NCBI GenBank assembly: GCA_003556835.1
Contig: PWQG01000234.1
Span: 1-8,947 of the forward strand
DNA from: Gammaproteobacteria bacterium
GTDB taxonomy: Bacteria; Pseudomonadota; Gammaproteobacteria; Pseudomonadales; Pseudohongiellaceae
Reading direction: 5' to 3'
DNA: 8,947 bases
Below are positions 6,694-8,947 of the stretch, piece after piece. The position numbers and the translations under genes are program-made. Every line of letters begins with the position of its first letter. Position 1 is the first letter of the stretch. The notes beneath the pieces were generated by a model that was not told where the DNA came from, ran no database searches, and saw nothing but the letters and a program-made list of their open reading frames with translations.

Positions 6694-7566
6694 ATGACAG
6701 AAGACCGCAATGACCGCCTCGAACAACTGTTTGCCCACATGGAGCTGGAGAAGCTGGATGAGAACCTGTATCGCAGCGCCTACAGGAACGAGGGCTGGGT
6801 GCGGGTTTACGGAGGCCAGGTGCTGGCCCAGGCATTGCTGAGCGCCAGCCTGACCGTGCCCGAGGACCGCGCGGTGCACTCCCTGCATGCCTACTTTCTC
6901 CGTCCCGGAGATCTCGACCACCCCATCATCTATCAGGTCGACCGGATCCGTGACGGACGCAGCTTCACCACCCGGCGTGTGGTGGCCATCCAGCACGGCA
7001 GGGCCATCCTCAATATGTCCGCCTCCTTCCAGATCGAGGAAGACGGCTATTCGCACCAGGACGACATGCCAGAGGTGCCACCACCGGAAGAGTGCCTGAG
7101 CCGCCAGCAGATGATGGAGAAATTCCGCGGCTCGGTCAGTGACGAATTACTGGACAAGTTCGCCAAGCCCTTTGCCATCGACCTGCGGCATACGGAAACC
7201 GAGAACCTGTTCCAGCCGGAAAAGAAACCCGCCCGGCGCAGTGTCTGGTTCCGTCTCGAAACCGATCTGCCGGCAGAGTACCGCCTGCACTCGCATCTGC
7301 TGGCCTATGCTTCGGACATGACCCTGCTGCAGACTTGTTTGCGCCCACACGCCCAGAGCATGTTCGATCCGAAACTGCAGATTGCGAGCCTGGACCATGC
7401 CATGTGGTTCCATCGTCCTTTCCGGATGGACCAGTGGCTACTCTATGTGCAGGACAGCCCCTCCGCTTCCGAGGCGCGCGGCTTCAATCGCGGCAACATC
7501 TACACCCGCAGCGGTGAGCTGGTCGTGTCCGTGGCCCAGGAAGGGCTGATCCGCGTGCGTGACTAG
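6694..7566 (+). CDS. tesB: Acyl-CoA thioesterase II
   Basis: The 290-residue protein (E. coli TesB is 286) has the double hot-dog fold signatures throughout: YGGQVLAQAL (39-48), LHAYFLRPGD (64-73), FTTRRVVAIQ (91-100), LAYASD (203-208), LDHAMWFHRPF (233-243) and AQEG (281-284). It hydrolyses acyl-CoA to free fatty acid and CoA in the cytoplasm. The catalytic Asp (D208) and Gln (Q282) are present; the third position, Thr in E. coli, is Ser (S232), a conservative change. The start at 6694 fits the family N-terminus. An in-frame ATG at 6679 (five residues longer) has AAAGG directly abutting it, while 6694 has AAAGGA 14 nt upstream, so neither spacing is ideal. It diverges from the lipocalin-like gene and converges on dinB with 15 bp between stop codons. 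Product call is firm; start is uncertain by five codons. Confidence 0.93.
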   Translation: MTEDRNDRLEQLFAHMELEKLDENLYRSAYRNEGWVRVYGGQVLAQALLSASLTVPEDRAVHSLHAYFLRPGDLDHPIIYQVDRIRDGRSFTTRRVVAIQHGRAILNMSASFQIEEDGYSHQDDMPEVPPPEECLSRQQMMEKFRGSVSDELLDKFAKPFAIDLRHTETENLFQPEKKPARRSVWFRLETDLPAEYRLHSHLLAYASDMTLLQTCLRPHAQSMFDPKLQIASLDHAMWFHRPFRMDQWLLYVQDSPSASEARGFNRGNIYTRSGELVVSVAQEGLIRVRD

Positions 7567-7584
7567 TGGGCCATGCGGGGCTCA
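7567..7584. terminator. Short hairpin at the tesB/dinB convergent junction, possible weak bidirectional terminator
   Basis: TGGGCC (7567-7572) can pair with GGCTCA (7579-7584), giving a 6-bp stem with one G-U pair around a 6-base loop. It fills the 15-bp gap between the two stop codons and includes the dinB stop. There is no T-tract on either side, so intrinsic termination would be poor. It is the only structure I see at this junction. Confidence 0.25.
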
Positions 7585-8670
7585 GATACCAAGATCCAGT
7601 TGTGTTACCACCTCCTGTACCGTTCCGGTCTCTTCGGATCGCGGTTCGAGACGGACCCCCACCCCGATCAAGCGCACCGCCCGTGAGTGACGGGCCCAGG
7701 CTTCGGCCAGCAACTCCGGGTATTGTGAGTACTCACTTCCATATCCGGATCGTTCCAGCGTGGTCTGGCGGAAGTCATGGAATTTGAGTTTGACGAAGGC
7801 CTTGGTCACCCGATAGCGGGATTCGATGGCGCCCAAGCGCCGCAACATCTTTTCATGCAATTCCGGCAATACGCCCAGGCAGGCTTCCAGATCCGGCAGA
7901 TCGCGTGGAAAGGTGCTTTCCACACTCAGGGATTTACGGATACGCTCCACCCGCACCTCGCGCTCATCAATCCCACGGCACAGGCGATACAGGCGCCGAC
8001 CGAATTTGCCAAAGCGTGCCTGCAGAAACACTTCGCTGCAGGCTCTCAGCTCACCACAGTCACGCAGGCCCAACTGGTGCAGTCGCGCCGCAGTCACCTT
8101 GCCCACACCGGAAAGCTTTTCCACGGGCAGTTTGCGGACAAAATCGTCCACCTCATCCGGCAGAATGACAAATTGCCCATCCGGTTTATTCCAGTCACTG
8201 GCGATCTTGGCAAGAAACTTGTTCGGTGCAATGCCGGCGGAAATGGTGATGCCCAGCTCCTCCCGCACCCGCTGCCGGATTTCCTGCGCCATCAGGGTGG
8301 CACTGCCGTGCAGACAATCGGCCTGGCTGACATCGAGGAAGGCCTCATCCAGGGACAGCGGTTCAATCAGCTGGGTGTAGTCGCGGAAAATGCCATGGAT
8401 CTGTGCGGAGACGGCCCGGTATTTGTCCATGTCAGGCGAGACGATGATCAGATCCGGGCACAGGCGCAGCGCCGTGGCCGAGGGCATGGCCGAGTGCACA
8501 CCGAAGCGCCTTGCCGCGTAATTGCAGGTGGCGATCACGCCGCGTCGTTCGCTGGCGCCACCAACAGCGATGGGGCGGTCACGCAGGGCCGGCTGATCAC
8601 GCATTTCTATCGAAGCGTAAAAGCAGTCACAGTCACAATGGATGATCTTGCGGATCGGGCAATTGCTCAT
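7582..8670 (-). CDS. dinB: DNA polymerase IV (Y-family translesion polymerase)
   Basis: The 362-residue protein (E. coli Pol IV is 351) has the Y-family catalytic residues D13 in HCDCDCFYASIE and the SLDE motif (106-109). The steric-gate position that excludes ribonucleotides is Tyr (Y18) rather than the Phe of E. coli, as in Sulfolobus Dpo4. KFLAKIASDWNKPDGQ (151-166) and the thumb LSGVGKVTAARL (186-197) follow, then the little-finger domain. The last six residues, QLDLGI, match the beta-clamp-binding tail (QLVLGL in E. coli). It copies past damaged bases with low fidelity. ATG 8670 is the only usable start: GAGG lies 6 nt upstream, and no later start would keep D13. A longer in-frame reading to 8751 would run through waaA and is rejected. 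The start lies 38 bp inside waaA, so it is probably co-transcribed. No LexA operator is visible, but the waaA promoter is outside the window. Confidence 0.95.
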   Translation of the reverse strand: MSNCPIRKIIHCDCDCFYASIEMRDQPALRDRPIAVGGASERRGVIATCNYAARRFGVHSAMPSATALRLCPDLIIVSPDMDKYRAVSAQIHGIFRDYTQLIEPLSLDEAFLDVSQADCLHGSATLMAQEIRQRVREELGITISAGIAPNKFLAKIASDWNKPDGQFVILPDEVDDFVRKLPVEKLSGVGKVTAARLHQLGLRDCGELRACSEVFLQARFGKFGRRLYRLCRGIDEREVRVERIRKSLSVESTFPRDLPDLEACLGVLPELHEKMLRRLGAIESRYRVTKAFVKLKFHDFRQTTLERSGYGSEYSQYPELLAEAWARHSRAVRLIGVGVRLEPRSEETGTVQEVVTQLDLGI

Positions 8671-8947
8671 GCACGGCCTCGTAGACACGCTCCAGGGCGC
8701 CGCGATTGGAATTGATGGCTTCCCTGCCCGCTTCGCCCATCCGCAGGGCACGTTCAGTATCAGCGAACAGGGCTAGCAGTTCGCGCGCCAGATGCTGCTC
8801 ATCACGAACCACATAGAGGGCTTCGGCATCTTCCAGTTGTTCGCAGATGGTCTGGAAATTGTACTGTGAGGGGCCGGTCAGTACAGGCAGCCCCATGGCC
8901 GCGGGCTCGATGACATTCTGGCAACCGGTGTCCACCAGGCTGCCCCC
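8633..8947 (-). CDS. waaA: 3-deoxy-D-manno-octulosonic acid (Kdo) transferase, C-terminal part (5' end outside window)
   Basis: The frame is open to the window edge, giving 104 C-terminal residues and ending in TGA at 8633-8635. It begins GGSLVDTGCQNVIEPAAMGLPVL, then GPSQYNF, the pattern of the CMP-Kdo-binding end of WaaA/KdtA (family GT30), where GGSLV, the Asn-x-x-Glu-Pro-Ala-Ala run and the GPxxxNF turn are characteristic. A helical end with MGEAGREAI and NRGALERV follows. The enzyme adds Kdo to lipid IVA at the inner face of the cytoplasmic membrane during lipopolysaccharide synthesis. The GTG at 8935 is internal, not a start. Unusual are the Cys (GCQN, where GGxN is common) and the last 38 bp overlapping dinB in another frame. 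Other GT-B transferases are the alternative, but less likely. Confidence 0.88.
   Translation of the reverse strand, partial: GGSLVDTGCQNVIEPAAMGLPVLTGPSQYNFQTICEQLEDAEALYVVRDEQHLARELLALFADTERALRMGEAGREAINSNRGALERVYEAVHEQLPDPQDHPL

Noticed and set aside
7387..7389. Thr-to-Ser change in the TesB catalytic triad as a sign of inactivation
   Set aside because: Ser keeps the hydroxyl group and the surrounding LDHAMWFHRP motif is intact; a conservative family variant.
7777..8715. Open frame of 312 codons opposite dinB
   Set aside because: dinB on the other strand has every catalytic motif; the opposite frame has no family features and spans into waaA.
1..8947. CRISPR arrays, tRNA or rRNA genes, insertion sequences, phage or defence genes
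   Set aside because: No regularly spaced repeats, cloverleaf sequences, transposase motifs or known defence domains were seen; every stretch over 200 bases is filled by a recognisable gene.

Overview
The window reads as ordinary chromosome of a moderately GC-rich Gram-negative bacterium, most likely a gammaproteobacterium. A Kdo transferase (WaaA) tail implies lipopolysaccharide, and the TesB, DinB and MASE3-PAS-GGDEF-EAL proteins are of proteobacterial type. Genes are densely packed, both convergent junctions are very tight, and I see no tRNA, rRNA, CRISPR array, insertion sequence or phage gene. Assignment to a genus is not possible from this sequence alone.

Left part (1-5874). The 3' end of a beta-CASP metallo-beta-lactamase-fold RNA nuclease runs rightward and overlaps, tail to tail by 15 bp, the end of a leftward gene group. 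In transcription order (right to left) that group is a membrane-anchored c-di-GMP enzyme (MASE3-PAS-GGDEF-EAL), then after 37 bp an AMP-phosphorylase/'thymidine phosphorylase 2' family enzyme, then with an ATGA overlap an archaeal-like PRPP synthetase homologue. Taken with the nuclease, these genes suggest a route from RNA to nucleoside monophosphates to ribose 1,5-bisphosphate and PRPP or ribose phosphate. A perfect FNR/ANR-type palindrome (TTGAT-N4-ATCAA) lies about 130 bp upstream of the c-di-GMP gene, with a -10-like hexamer close to the spacing expected of an FNR-activated promoter. This suggests, but does not prove, low-oxygen control of the whole group.

Middle part (6014-7566). A secreted lipocalin-like protein (leftward) and acyl-CoA thioesterase II (rightward) diverge from a 176-bp region with a recognisable promoter for the first and a weaker one for the second.

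Right part (7582-8947). DNA polymerase IV (dinB) lies downstream of the 3' end of waaA on the minus strand, and the two reading frames overlap by 38 bp. dinB converges on tesB across only 15 bp, where a short hairpin sits.

The best candidate for something under-described is the nuclease / phosphorylase / Prs set, its linkage to a c-di-GMP enzyme, and the FNR-like box. The individual protein families are known; their joint role in this organism is inferred.
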